From Vibrio sp. ED004 (lineage in GTDB: Bacteria; Pseudomonadota; Gammaproteobacteria; Enterobacterales; Vibrionaceae), in the NCBI RefSeq assembly GCF_023206395.1, contig NZ_CP066149.1:1674001-1738000 (forward strand): a DNA stretch of 64,000 nt, given 5' to 3'. Below the pieces are notes generated by a model. It was not told the DNA's origin and did not search any database. It worked only from the letters and a program-made list of their open reading frames with translations. Shown here in pieces: positions 52,324 to 64,000 of the stretch. Within the stretch, counting starts at the first letter, position 1; each line of letters starts with the position of its first letter. A program made the translations under genes and the position numbers.

Positions 52324-54390
52324 TTATTTTTGCAGTAGAGAGATGTCAGCAATCTGTAGGAACAGGTTACGTAGGTTGTTCAGTAGCGTTAGACGATTCT
52401 TCTTAAGCGCTTCGTCATCAGCCATAACCATTACGTTATCGAAGAATGCATCAACCGGTTCACGTAGATCAGCAAGCTTGCTTAGGGCTTCTTGGTAGTT
52501 GCCTGTTGCGAATGCTGGCTCTAGTGCTTCCGTCATTACTTCAACGTTTTCAGCCAGTGCTTTCTCTGCATCTTCTTGAAGAAGCGTTAGGTCGATTTCA
52601 GCTGGTAGCTCGCCATCGAATTTCGCAAGGATGTTACCTACACGCTTGTTCGCTGCTGCTAGTGCTTCTGCTGCTTCCAGTTCACGGAAGTGAGAAACCG
52701 CTTTAACACGTTGGTCAAAGTCAGCTGGCTTAGTTGGACGACGTGCTAGTACCGCTTGGATGATATCAACGCTGAAACCAGCATCTTGGTACCATGCACG
52801 GAAACGACCTAGCATGAAGTCGATAACGTCAGCTTCTACGTTTTCGTTAGTCAGCTTGTCGCCTAGTAGCTCTTTCGCTTTACCGATCAGATCCGTTAGG
52901 TCTAGGTTGTAGCCGTTTTCAACGATGATACGTAGTACACCTAGTGATGCACGACGTAGCGCGAATGGGTCAGAACCTTTAGGTGCTTGGCCAATACCGA
53001 AGATACCTACGATAGTGTCTAGCTTGTCTGCCATTGCAACTGCAGAAGAGATACCCGTGCTTGGTAGATCGTCACCAGCGAAACGAGGCATGTACTGCTC
53101 GTAAAGTGCTAGTGCAACTTGCTCGTCTTCACCATCGTGAGTTGCGTAGTGCATGCCCATTACACCTTGTGTATCCGTGAATTCGAATACCATAGATGTC
53201 ATTAGGTCACACTTAGCCAGTAGGCCTGCGCGCTTAGACTTCTCAACGTCAGCATCGATTTGCTCAGCGATGTAGCCAGCAAGCTCTGTGATGCGGTCTG
53301 TTTTGTCTTTGATAGTACCAAGCTGCTTCTGGAAGATCGCTTGGTCTAGTTCAGGAAGACGGTCGATCAGCGGATGCTTACGGTCTGTGTTGAAGAAGAA
53401 CTCAGCATCAGCAAGACGTGGACGTACAACTTTCTCGTTACCTTCGATAACGTGACGAGGCTCTTTAGACTCGATGTTTGATACGAAGATAAAGTTAGGA
53501 AGTAGCTTCTTGTTTTCGTCGTAAACAGGGAAGTACTTTTGGTCACCCTTCATGGTGTAAACCAAAGCTTCAGAAGGTACTTTTAGGAACTCTTCTTCAA
53601 ACTTCGCTGTAAGTACTACTGGCCATTCAACCAGAGACGTTACTTCTTCAACAAGGTCATCTTCTAGGTCAGCTTTACCGCCAACCGCTGCTGCCGCTTT
53701 TTGAGAGTCAGCAAGGATGATCGCTTTACGTGCTTCGTAATCTGCCATTACTTTACCGCGCTCTTCTAGGATCGCAGGGTATTGGTCAGCTGAATCGATT
53801 GTGAACTCTTGTTCGCCCATGAAACGGTGGCCACGGATAGTACGAGCAGATGCTACACCTAGGATTTCGCCTTCAACAAGCTCATCACCTAGTAGTACTG
53901 TCAGTGTTTTCACTGGACGGATAAACTGAATGTCTGAGTTACCCCAGCGCATTGCTTTAGGAATTGGTAGGCCAGCTAGTGCTTTCGCAGCGATGTCCAT
54001 CACCAATTCTTGAACAGGTTTGCCAGCTACTTCTTGTTTGAAAAGAAGCCACTCGCCTTTGTCTGTTTTCAGACGGTCAGCTTGCTCAACAGTGATACCG
54101 TTACCACGAGCCCAACCTTGTGCTGCTTTAGTCGCGTTGCCTTCTGCATCGAATGCTACAGAAACAGCAGGACCACGTTTTTCAACGACTTTGTCCGCTT
54201 GGCCTTCAGCCAGTGCTGTTACTTTAAGTGCTAGACGACGAGGTGCTGCGTACCACTTGATGCCTTCGTGAGAAAGCTCAGCTGTTTTAAGACCTGCTTC
54301 AAAGTTAGAAGCAAATGCTTCTGCTAGAGAACGAAGTGCTGTTGGTGGAAGCTCTTCCGTACCCAGTTCAATTAGAAAATTCTTCGCCAT
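52324..54390 (-). CDS. glyS: Glycyl-tRNA synthetase beta subunit
   Basis: A 688-residue subunit of the alpha2beta2 bacterial glycyl-tRNA synthetase; it binds tRNA and is needed for catalysis by GlyQ. The start [22 protein letters not shown] and the central HD-domain-like region ([26 protein letters not shown]) are typical; the C-terminal part is an anticodon-binding DALR domain. Starts 2 nt after glyQ, so the two are co-translated. Confidence 0.97.
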   Translation of the reverse strand: MAKNFLIELGTEELPPTALRSLAEAFASNFEAGLKTAELSHEGIKWYAAPRRLALKVTALAEGQADKVVEKRGPAVSVAFDAEGNATKAAQGWARGNGITVEQADRLKTDKGEWLLFKQEVAGKPVQELVMDIAAKALAGLPIPKAMRWGNSDIQFIRPVKTLTVLLGDELVEGEILGVASARTIRGHRFMGEQEFTIDSADQYPAILEERGKVMADYEARKAIILADSQKAAAAVGGKADLEDDLVEEVTSLVEWPVVLTAKFEEEFLKVPSEALVYTMKGDQKYFPVYDENKKLLPNFIFVSNIESKEPRHVIEGNEKVVRPRLADAEFFFNTDRKHPLIDRLPELDQAIFQKQLGTIKDKTDRITELAGYIAEQIDADVEKSKRAGLLAKCDLMTSMVFEFTDTQGVMGMHYATHDGEDEQVALALYEQYMPRFAGDDLPSTGISSAVAMADKLDTIVGIFGIGQAPKGSDPFALRRASLGVLRIIVENGYNLDLTDLIGKAKELLGDKLTNENVEADVIDFMLGRFRAWYQDAGFSVDIIQAVLARRPTKPADFDQRVKAVSHFRELEAAEALAAANKRVGNILAKFDGELPAEIDLTLLQEDAEKALAENVEVMTEALEPAFATGNYQEALSKLADLREPVDAFFDNVMVMADDEALKKNRLTLLNNLRNLFLQIADISLLQK

Positions 54391-54392
54391 GA

Positions 54393-55307
54393 TTATTTGT
54401 CCTTCTTACACATTGGGAAGCCAAGCGCTTCACGTGACGCGTAGTACGCCTCAGCAACTGATTTAGTCAGGTTGCGGATACGAAGGATGTAACGTTGACG
54501 CTCTGTTACAGAGATAGCTTTGCGCGCATCAAGGATGTTGAATGCGTGGCCTGCTTTTAGAATGCGCTCGTAAGCTGGAAGCGGAAGTGGCTTCTCAAGC
54601 TCAAGTAGCTCTTTACACTCTTTTTCGCACTGGTCGAAGAAAGTGAATAGGAAATCTACGTCTGCGTGCTCGAAGTTGTATGTTGATTGCTCAACTTCGT
54701 TTTGGTGGAATATGTCACCGTAAGTCACGTTAGAACCGTCTGGTGCTACGTTCCATACTAGGTCGTAAACAGAATCTACTTCCTGAATGTACATTGCTAG
54801 ACGCTCGATACCGTAAGTGATCTCGCCAGTTACTGGCTTACACTCAAGGCCGCCAACCTGTTGGAAGTAAGTAAACTGAGTTACTTCCATGCCGTTTAGC
54901 CATACTTCCCAACCAAGACCCCATGCGCCTAGTGTTGGGTTTTCCCAGTTATCTTCAACGAAGCGAATGTCGTGAACAAGTGGGTCAACACCAAGAACCT
55001 CTAGTGAGCCTAGGTACAACTCTTGGATATTGTCTGGCGATGGTTTTAGCGCTACTTGGAATTGGTAGTAGTGCTGCAGACGGTTAGGGTTTTCACCGTA
55101 ACGGCCATCAGTAGGACGACGTGAAGGTTGTACGTAAGCTGTAGACATTGGCTCTGGGCCAAGTGCTCGTAGACATGTCATTGGGTGAGAGGTGCCTGCA
55201 CCTACTTCCATATCTAGAGGTTGAACAATGGTACAACCGTTTTGAGCCCAGTAATCCTGCAGCGCGAGGATCATTCCCTGGAAGGTTTTGATATCGTATT
55301 TTTGCAT
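54393..55307 (-). CDS. glyQ: Glycyl-tRNA synthetase alpha subunit
   Basis: A 304-residue class II catalytic subunit. [43 protein letters not shown] (motif 2 region) and [31 protein letters not shown] are diagnostic. First gene of glyQS. No T-box or glycine riboswitch was seen in the upstream 215 bp; a promoter must lie there but none is compelling. Confidence 0.97.
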   Translation of the reverse strand: MQKYDIKTFQGMILALQDYWAQNGCTIVQPLDMEVGAGTSHPMTCLRALGPEPMSTAYVQPSRRPTDGRYGENPNRLQHYYQFQVALKPSPDNIQELYLGSLEVLGVDPLVHDIRFVEDNWENPTLGAWGLGWEVWLNGMEVTQFTYFQQVGGLECKPVTGEITYGIERLAMYIQEVDSVYDLVWNVAPDGSNVTYGDIFHQNEVEQSTYNFEHADVDFLFTFFDQCEKECKELLELEKPLPLPAYERILKAGHAFNILDARKAISVTERQRYILRIRNLTKSVAEAYYASREALGFPMCKKDK

Positions 55308-55522
55308 AGTCAGGTTCGCGCGATTCTTTTAAATGAATGAGAAAAATAACCTCTGAGTATACCGAGATATTCGTAAAGCGAGTAGGGGTAATCTTGTTTA
55401 ATTAGTGGTCTAAAATGTCGTTTAGTGGATTTTTTTGCCTTTAATGTTTGTTTTTCGGCACAAGTGGATATTTTGATAAGTTTGACACTTGTGTTTGACT
55501 ACGTGGGTGATTAGAATCTCGC

Positions 55523-55644
55523 GGTCTTTGGGGAGTAGCTTACTTATTCATATCCTATTGAATGAGTTCGTTCGTCAACATAATTGATGCAAAATCATCA
55601 TGGCGTTCGAGGCAACCACCACCTTGGTGGCGCTTAGCAAGACC
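55523..55644 (+). promoter_or_regulatory. yybP-ykoY manganese riboswitch
   Basis: Closing stem GGTCTT (55523-55528) with AAGACC (55639-55644). Conserved internal segments: GGGGAGTAGC after the first strand, CGTCAACATA in the middle, and the GGCAACCACC...GCGCTTAGCAAG arm. These are the consensus elements of the Mn2+-sensing yybP-ykoY class (compare E. coli alx and mntP). It directly precedes a manganese exporter gene, as expected. Confidence 0.9.
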
Positions 55645-55727
55645 TTAGACAAGCATCGTGAACCGGGATGGGGCGCGAGGTTTGTCTTTGGTTAAATATA
55701 ATAATCTCCATCCCAAATGAGCATGTC
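55645..55727 (+). promoter_or_regulatory. Probable expression platform between riboswitch and mneA
   Basis: GGGATGG (55665-55671) can pair with CCATCCC (55708-55714), close to the start region, while AGACAA (55647-55652) can pair with TTGTCT (55682-55687). The two pairings cross and so compete. There is no T-tract, so control of translation is more likely than intrinsic termination. Inference. Confidence 0.4.
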
Positions 55728-56282
55728 GTGAGCGTTTTAGCTATTTCAATTACAACTGTGGCCCTTGCCGAGATCGGTGATAAAACCCAGTTGCTGTCCC
55801 TTTTGTTAGCCAGTCGATATCGAAAACCGATACCGATCATAGCTGCTATTTTCTTTGCCACTATCGTCAATCATGCCCTCGCTGCATGGCTCGGTGTGGT
55901 GATCGCAGATTACCTGTCGCCAGAAGTCTTAAAGTGGGTGCTGGTGGTCAGTTTCATTGCGATGGCAGGCTGGATTCTGATTCCCGATAAGTTGGACGAT
56001 GATGAACAGATATCAAACCGAGGCCCATTTGTCGCCAGTTTTATCGCTTTCTTTATTGCTGAGATTGGTGATAAAACCCAGATAGCGACCTCCATTCTAG
56101 GGGCTCAATACGCGGATGCATTAACTTGGGTGATTCTAGGTACGACCATCGGTATGTTATTGGCGAATGTGCCAGTAGTGATCATCGGTAAGTTGTCGGC
56201 AGACAAGATGCCGCTTGACCTGATTCGTAAGATCACGGCCTTGTTATTCGTCGGTTTGGCTATTGCTGCTGCGTTCTATTAA
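55728..56282 (+). CDS. mneA: Manganese exporter MneA (UPF0016/GDT1 family)
   Basis: A 184-residue membrane protein of six helices in two repeats, each with the family motif: EIGDKTQLLSLLLASRY near the N-terminus and EIGDKTQIATSILGAQY in the middle. V. cholerae MneA exports Mn2+ and is preceded by the same riboswitch class, so the call is strong. I place the start at GTG 55728 (VSVLAISITTVALAEIGDK), the usual family start; the open frame runs further up into the riboswitch platform, which is not coding. The ribosome site is weak (TGAG). Confidence 0.92.
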   Translation: MSVLAISITTVALAEIGDKTQLLSLLLASRYRKPIPIIAAIFFATIVNHALAAWLGVVIADYLSPEVLKWVLVVSFIAMAGWILIPDKLDDDEQISNRGPFVASFIAFFIAEIGDKTQIATSILGAQYADALTWVILGTTIGMLLANVPVVIIGKLSADKMPLDLIRKITALLFVGLAIAAAFY

Positions 56283-56439
56283 TCGGTGATCTTGAGGCCA
56301 ATCATACTCAATCAGTAGAGTAATGTGTTGTAGGTCATACTCTTACAGTATTGTGGGGTTTATCGAGCGAACGGACATATAACTGTCATACTTGTCATGA
56401 TATTTTAATCTTGTGAGTTAAGAACACGAGGGCATGATT

Positions 56440-56688
56440 ATGTTGACGCGTTATATGGGTATTACTCCACAAAGCCAAAGCTATCTATTTACCTTTGGTT
56501 TGGCTCTTACATTACTAGGCATGGTGTTGACGGACATGTGGCTACCAATGGTAGCTGGTGCGATGATCATGACTGCGCTTGCCGTCGAGGCCTGGATTCG
56601 GGTGTCGCATATTATTCCTATGCGAAAAGACATTCGATCGCTTCAACATCAGCTTGAGCATCTGCAAAATAGATCGAGAAACGAATAA
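56440..56688 (+). CDS. Small two-helix membrane protein, unknown function
   Basis: An 82-residue protein with two hydrophobic segments (YLFTFGLALTLLGMVLTDMWL and MVAGAMIMTALAVEAWI) and a basic, coiled-coil-prone tail (RKDIRSLQHQLEHLQNR). GAGG lies 8 nt before the ATG at 56440; another ATG two codons earlier is too close to it. I do not recognise the family. It lies between mneA and tusA and shares a terminator with tusA. Confidence 0.7.
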   Translation: MLTRYMGITPQSQSYLFTFGLALTLLGMVLTDMWLPMVAGAMIMTALAVEAWIRVSHIIPMRKDIRSLQHQLEHLQNRSRNE

Positions 56689-56690
56689 AC

Positions 56691-56746
56691 AAAAAGCCGC
56701 TTGTACTCTGAGTTCTGCAAAGAACATAAGGTACGAGCGGCTTTTT
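56691..56746. terminator. Branched bidirectional terminator
   Basis: Outer stem AAAAAGCCGCTTGTAC with GTACGAGCGGCTTTTT (one G-T pair); inside it a GTTCT-GCAA-AGAAC hairpin. A- and T-tracts on both sides serve the convergent small gene and tusA. Confidence 0.88.
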
Positions 56747-56769
56747 TGATGCTTGATTCTAGGTGGGGC

Positions 56770-57021
56770 TTACGCCTCCAATCCCTTTCTGATCAAATAC
56801 TGGTACGGCAAAGTTTCTGTCGCTTGGCCTACCAACTGGTGATCCATGAATCGACAAAAGCTCGGGATATCTCGAGTTGTCGAAGGATCGTCAGCTTTTA
56901 CCAGTAACACATCGCCATCCTGCATGTTTCTAATTGTCTTCCTGACCATCATTACTGGTTCTGGGCAACGCAGGCCTTCAGCTTCTAAAGTATGGGTTGC
57001 CAGTTCAGGTTTGAATGTCAT
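56770..57021 (-). CDS. tusA: Sulfurtransferase TusA
   Basis: An 83-residue sulfur carrier. It accepts sulfur from IscS on Cys19 ([18 protein letters not shown]) and passes it to TusBCD for 2-thiolation of wobble uridine, the same tRNA position modified by MnmE/MnmG encoded here. [17 protein letters not shown] and [10 protein letters not shown] complete the E. coli-like sequence. Confidence 0.97.
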   Translation of the reverse strand: MTFKPELATHTLEAEGLRCPEPVMMVRKTIRNMQDGDVLLVKADDPSTTRDIPSFCRFMDHQLVGQATETLPYQYLIRKGLEA

Positions 57022-57170
57022 GGTTTGTATCTCTATATCTATCTAACGAGTGAATAATACGTCTGCAGAAAAAATATGCAATAAGTGCTTGGCAAACAGA
57101 ATCATTTCCTATAACTTAGTTAACAAGTTGATAACAACTTGAAACAAAGGCAACTAGCTAAGGAGTGGCG

Positions 57171-57356
57171 ATGTTGACAGGATTAGATAGATTAACAATT
57201 TATTCGGTTCTCTGTTTTATTTCTTTTTGTGCGTTAGTACTACGCTCATCGACAGAGACCTCACTGATGCCTATTTTTGGCATAGTAGCAACGATTATTG
57301 GTATTTGGGTTGAGATGCGCCGTTGGCAAGGTGTAGCCGAAGAGCAAGAGCACTAA
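57171..57356 (+). CDS. Small membrane protein, unknown function (61 aa)
   Basis: A 61-residue protein with two hydrophobic stretches (TIYSVLCFISFCALVL and LMPIFGIVATIIGIWVEM) and an acidic, polar tail. AAGGAG lies 5 nt before the ATG at 57171, a strong site that argues for real translation; a GTG two codons earlier would overlap it. No family recognised. Divergent from tusA and followed by its own terminator. Confidence 0.72.
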   Translation: MLTGLDRLTIYSVLCFISFCALVLRSSTETSLMPIFGIVATIIGIWVEMRRWQGVAEEQEH

Positions 57357-57423
57357 CCCGAGTACAACAAGCAAATTCCGATACGACAACATTCCGACAC
57401 TATCCCCAAATTTTCTTGGGCTT

Positions 57424-57450
57424 CCCCGCGTAATTGCGGGATTTTTTTTA
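57424..57450 (+). terminator. Intrinsic terminator of the 61-aa gene
   Basis: CCCGC-GTAATT-GCGGG then A and T8. Confidence 0.85.
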
Positions 57451-57512
57451 TCTAAAGCATGCTATAAACAACTTAGTGACTAATGATCATTGTATACAGC
57501 TAGGTAAGTGGC

Positions 57513-58454
57513 GTGGAATTAGAAGACATCTATCGTAGAGACCTGAATTTATTGGTCGCTTTAAAGGTATTGATTGAAGAGGGCAGTGTTAGCCAGGCTG
57601 CGATTCGTCTTAACTTAAGCCAGTCGGCAACCAGCCGAGTATTAGGGCGCTTAAGAGAGTTACTCAACGATCCCTTGTTTACGCGTCAAGGTCAGCACCT
57701 TATCCCCACCAAAAAAGCACTTGAGATCAGCCAGCGCATTGATCAGCCTTTAGAGTCATTCCGTCAGTTACTTAGCCCTAGTGATTTCGATCCTTACTAT
57801 TGCAGTGAGCGCTTTTTGATTGCGACCACTGACTACGCAATGCAAACCATCTTACCTTATGCACTGCCGAAGATTTATGAGCAAGCTCCGAACATCTCTT
57901 TGGAGTTTGCACCGCTGCAGCATGAACATTTGTTTAAGCAGCTCAGTACCGAGCGTGTTGATATGGCGATTTGCCGCCCAAGTGGTAGCGTCGCACCACT
58001 TCATCAAGAGGTGTTGGGGCCTGTGGGCGTGTCGTGCTTACTATCTAATAATCACCCTTTGGCTGACAGTTCGTTGAGCCTTGAGGATTATGTGTCTTTA
58101 CCTCATGCAATGATTGCGATCAGTGATGGTGTTAAGGCGTTATTGGATAACGCCTTAACCAATCAACAACCTCGTAAAATGGTGCTGCGCGCGTACCACC
58201 TTGAAGCCGCATTGGCGATTGTCGATAGAATGCCGCTCGTGATCACTGTACCAGCCGATCTGGCGTACTTGGTTGCAGAGCGTTACGACTTAGTCGTTAA
58301 GCCGCTGCCATTCGAGTTTATGCCATTTGATTACTCGCTGATCTGGCACTCCCGTTGTGATTCTTCTGCCTCACAACAGTGGCTAAGAAGAGTGGTAAAA
58401 GAGGAGTGTGGTGAGCTGATTCAAAAACGGATTGCGGATGTTGGCTTGGGGTAG
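57513..58454 (+). CDS. LysR-family transcriptional regulator
   Basis: A 313-residue regulator with an N-terminal winged helix (DLNLLVALKVLIEEGSVSQAAIRLNLSQSATSRVLGRLRELLNDPLF) and a periplasmic-binding-like effector domain. It belongs to the NodD/LeuO-like branch by its RRDLNLLVAL start, but the target is unknown. Start is a GTG at 57513 with AGG at 9 nt. It is convergent with acuI and divergent from nothing close, so neighbours give little clue. Confidence 0.88.
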   Translation: MELEDIYRRDLNLLVALKVLIEEGSVSQAAIRLNLSQSATSRVLGRLRELLNDPLFTRQGQHLIPTKKALEISQRIDQPLESFRQLLSPSDFDPYYCSERFLIATTDYAMQTILPYALPKIYEQAPNISLEFAPLQHEHLFKQLSTERVDMAICRPSGSVAPLHQEVLGPVGVSCLLSNNHPLADSSLSLEDYVSLPHAMIAISDGVKALLDNALTNQQPRKMVLRAYHLEAALAIVDRMPLVITVPADLAYLVAERYDLVVKPLPFEFMPFDYSLIWHSRCDSSASQQWLRRVVKEECGELIQKRIADVGLG

Positions 58455-58471
58455 GTTTTATATTGAATAGC

Positions 58472-58500
58472 AAAAAGGGCTGATAATGATCAGCCCTTTT
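58472..58500. terminator. Bidirectional terminator between the LysR gene and acuI
   Basis: AAAAGGGCTGA-loop-TCAGCCCTTTT, with A and T tracts on both sides. Confidence 0.9.
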
Positions 58501-58532
58501 GTTTTTGCGTGTTGCTTTTAGAGTGCTAGCGA

Positions 58533-59513
58533 TTACAGCTTAATAACTACACGACCAGTGATTTGACCGTTAGTGATGTCTTCTGCTGCTTGAATTGCGT
58601 CATCTAGAGACACTTCTTTAGTTGCTTGAGTGTAGAAAGACTCTGGTAGTAGCTCAGCAAGTTGTTCCCACGCTTTAATGCGTTTTTCACGAGGGCACAT
58701 TACTGAGTCCACACCTTGTAGACGAACGTTACGCAGAATGAATGGCATTACCGTTGTTGGTAAATCAAAGCCGCCAGCTAGGCCACACATTGCTACCGCA
58801 CCGTTGTAATCAATTTGCGCCAATACTTTCGCAAGTACTTTGCTGCCTACCGTATCGATAGCACCAGCCCACAGTTGTTTCTCAAGTGGTTTTGCTGGTT
58901 CTTCTAGTTCTGCACGTTCAACAATGCGTGTCGCGCCTAGTGATTTAAGTAGTTCACCGTTTGAAGAAGCTCGGCCAGTAACTGCTGCTACTTTGTAACC
59001 CAGTTGGTTCAATAGAGTGATAGATACGCTACCTACACCGCCACTTGCACCTGTTACAAGGATTTCACCGTCTTCAGGTTTGATACCAGCATCTACGATA
59101 GCTTGCACACAAAGCATTGCAGTAAAGCCAGCTGTACCAATCGCCATTACTTTCTTAGCGTCAAGACCTGCTGGCATAGGCACTAACCAGTCACCGTTTA
59201 GGCTTGCTTTCTCAGCCATGCCACCCCAATGACCTTCACCAACACCCCAGCCAGTTAGAACCACTTCGTCGCCCGCTTTGTAGCGTGGGTCATCAGATTG
59301 TGAAACCACACCAGAAAGGTCGATACCAGGAACCATAGGGAAGTTGCGAACAATGCGCCCTTTACCTGTAATCGCCAAACCATCTTTGTAGTTCAAAGAA
59401 GAGTAGCTCACATCGATCTTCACGTTACCCTCTGGTAGTAGAGACTCTTCAATTTGAGAAACTGATGCGATAGTTTTTTTGTCTTCTTGGTTTAGTACAA
59501 GTGCTTTAAACAT
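58533..59513 (-). CDS. acuI: Acrylyl-CoA reductase AcuI (YhdH family)
   Basis: A 326-residue NADPH-dependent medium-chain reductase. SSLNYKDGLAITGKGRIVRNFPMVPGIDLSG is the family start; GASGGVGSVSITLLNQLGYKV is the dinucleotide loop. Members reduce acrylyl-CoA to propionyl-CoA and protect cells from acrylate, including that from DMSP breakdown in marine bacteria. Start at 59513 has GGAG 6 nt upstream; a longer frame does not match the family. Its place beside fadBA may be coincidence. Confidence 0.92.
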   Translation of the reverse strand: MFKALVLNQEDKKTIASVSQIEESLLPEGNVKIDVSYSSLNYKDGLAITGKGRIVRNFPMVPGIDLSGVVSQSDDPRYKAGDEVVLTGWGVGEGHWGGMAEKASLNGDWLVPMPAGLDAKKVMAIGTAGFTAMLCVQAIVDAGIKPEDGEILVTGASGGVGSVSITLLNQLGYKVAAVTGRASSNGELLKSLGATRIVERAELEEPAKPLEKQLWAGAIDTVGSKVLAKVLAQIDYNGAVAMCGLAGGFDLPTTVMPFILRNVRLQGVDSVMCPREKRIKAWEQLAELLPESFYTQATKEVSLDDAIQAAEDITNGQITGRVVIKL

Positions 59514-59689
59514 GATCTGCTCCGTAGGAGGAATATTAGGAAACTGAAGTAACTTTAGTTGAATCATCCGAGAAAAAATAATGAAACATCAACATTGAAT
59601 CTATGCGTTCTATGCATACATATTATTGGGTGCTTTTCTCTGACTAGACTTGCTGAACGAATCTGTACATGACTTTATAGTCAGATATA

Positions 59690-59719
59690 AAAAGTGCAGC
59701 TATATAAAGATAGCTGCAC
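59690..59719 (-). terminator. Intrinsic terminator of fadBA
   Basis: Minus strand GTGCAGCTA-loop-TAGCTGCAC then T5. Confidence 0.85.
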
Positions 59720-59755
59720 ATAAGATTACCCGACAAGTTTTACAACCAAAGAGCG

Positions 59756-63117
<3,362 letters not shown>

Positions 63118-63187
63118 TGTCTATCTCCATGACATACAATCCACGATTGTTTGAGAGAATCTTGTTATCTTTCTATTATTGTAGAAT

Positions 63188-63204
63188 ACCTGGTAAGACC
63201 AGTT
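63188..63204. promoter_or_regulatory. FadR operator of fadBA
   Basis: ACCTGGTAAGACCAGTT fits the FadR consensus (TGGTNNGACC core with AGTT flank). It lies 71 bp before fadB, as in E. coli fadBA, so repression without fatty acids and relief by acyl-CoA is expected. Confidence 0.8.
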
Positions 63205-63344
63205 ATCTTAGTCTGTACCTCTGCTTGGTGAATTTCAATACATTTTTTAAACAATTGTTTAACATTGTGCGATGGCACAGATCCTCTAACCCTTATTATT
63301 CACGCGTGATACACTTCGCCGCTCTTATTAATTAAGTTAACGAT

Positions 63345-63968
63345 ATGAATGAACAGCCCTATTTAATACCGTCTGCGTCGGCTCTGTTTGAAGAAGAGAT
63401 AAAAAAGAGCGTCTTTATTACTCATCTTGCTCATACTCCAAGTGTAGAAGCTGCCAAACAGTTCGTAGAACAGGTAAAGAAAGAGCATTCTTCAGCGCGA
63501 CATAATTGTTGGGGCTTTGTGGCGGGTCGACCTGAAGATTCAATGCTTTGGGGTTTTAGCGATGATGGTGAACCCTCAGGTACTGCGGGTAAGCCGATCT
63601 TGGCACAACTGTCTGGTTCTGGTGTGGGTGAGTTAACGGCTGTGGTGACTCGTTATTCAGGTGGAATTAAGCTTGGAACTGGTGGTTTAGTTAAGGCCTA
63701 TGGCGGAGGAGTGCAACAAGCTCTCAAGCTGCTTCAAACAATCGAGAAAAAAATAACCACAAAATTACGGCTAGAGTTAGACTATGGCTTTGTGCCAATT
63801 GCGCAATCCATCATGGCTCAGCATCAAGCTGTTGAGGTCCAAGCGGATTATGGTGTTCAAGTTGAGCTTATTATTGAAATAGAGCTCCTGCAGGTAGATT
63901 CGTTTACCCAAACCATGATCAATAAAAGCGGTGCTAAGGCACTGGTAACGAAAGTCAAAGACAACTAG
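63345..63968 (+). CDS. yigZ: YigZ/IMPACT family protein
   Basis: A 207-residue protein. The UPF0029 domain holds SVFITHLAHTPSVEAAKQFVEQVK, ARHNCWGFVAGRPEDSMLWGFSDDGEPSGTAGKPILAQL and VTRYSGGIKLGTGGLVKAYGGGVQQAL; a ferredoxin-like C-terminal domain follows. Relatives bind nucleic acids or ribosome-associated factors, but the role of YigZ is unknown. Ribosome site is weak. E. coli has yigZ next to fadBA and just before trkH; a trkH may follow beyond the right edge. Confidence 0.94.
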   Translation: MNEQPYLIPSASALFEEEIKKSVFITHLAHTPSVEAAKQFVEQVKKEHSSARHNCWGFVAGRPEDSMLWGFSDDGEPSGTAGKPILAQLSGSGVGELTAVVTRYSGGIKLGTGGLVKAYGGGVQQALKLLQTIEKKITTKLRLELDYGFVPIAQSIMAQHQAVEVQADYGVQVELIIEIELLQVDSFTQTMINKSGAKALVTKVKDN

Positions 63969-64000
63969 GAAGTGTGAAGCATTTCGCTTCGTTCAATAGC

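Noticed and set aside
55308..55522. T-box or glycine riboswitch before glyQS
   Set aside because: No T-box sequence or tandem glycine aptamer consensus is present on the minus strand; the riboswitch nearby is on the plus strand and belongs to mneA.

Overview
This window is the replication-origin region of chromosome 1 of a Vibrio (Gammaproteobacteria, Vibrionaceae). Support: an E. coli-type oriC lies between mnmG and mioC, but next to a parA-parB pair that E. coli lacks; an amino-acid ABC transporter sits between rpmH and dnaA; DUF2860 and DUF3157 proteins and the order dnaA-dnaN-recF-gyrB / ibpA / avtA / malS-like / glyS-glyQ / mneA are Vibrio-like. The species cannot be fixed from this window. 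I saw no rRNA, tRNA, prophage, transposase, integron or CRISPR array. Almost every gene is a recognisable, intact core gene.

Layout. (1) 1-9.7 kb: tail of trkH, a DUF3157 protein, trhA, a Spo0M-like protein, a structured intergenic region with a 55-codon basic ORF, yihD, ccoG, srkA-dsbA, a DUF2860 outer-membrane protein and comM. (2) 9.7-16.5 kb: the complete branched-chain amino-acid operon ilvLGMEDA with leader peptide and attenuator. (3) 16.5-22.1 kb: the divergent punR/punC pair, a GAF-GGDEF diguanylate cyclase and glmU. (4) 22.3-33.7 kb, minus strand: atpIBEFHAGDC, parAB, rsmG and mnmG. (5) 33.66-34.14 kb: oriC1. (6) 34.1-41.0 kb, minus strand and therefore facing the rightward fork: mioC, mnmE, yidC-yidD-rnpA-rpmH and an ABC transporter. 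(7) 41.0-47.5 kb: dnaA-dnaN-recF-gyrB. (8) 47.5-55.3 kb: ibpA with heat-shock promoter and probable RNA thermometer, an ERIC-like element, avtA, a GH13 alpha-amylase lipoprotein and glyQS. (9) 55.5-64 kb: mneA behind a yybP-ykoY manganese riboswitch, tusA between two small membrane proteins, a LysR regulator, acuI, fadBA with a FadR-type operator, and yigZ.

The genes serve replication initiation and segregation (oriC, dnaA, dnaN, recF, gyrB, parAB), tRNA modification and translation (mnmE, mnmG, rsmG, rnpA, rpmH, glyQS, tusA), energy and membranes (atp, yidC, yidD, trhA), amino acids (ilv, avtA) and fatty-acid breakdown (fadBA).

The less ordinary content is regulatory. It includes a 24-bp perfect palindrome before trhA (candidate FabR operator), a multi-hairpin leader with mutually exclusive stems before the 55-aa ORF (the best candidate here for something undescribed), a ROSE-like hairpin over the ibpA ribosome-binding site, an origin-like DnaA-box/GATC cluster before dnaA, and an intrinsic terminator that should keep mioC transcription out of oriC.
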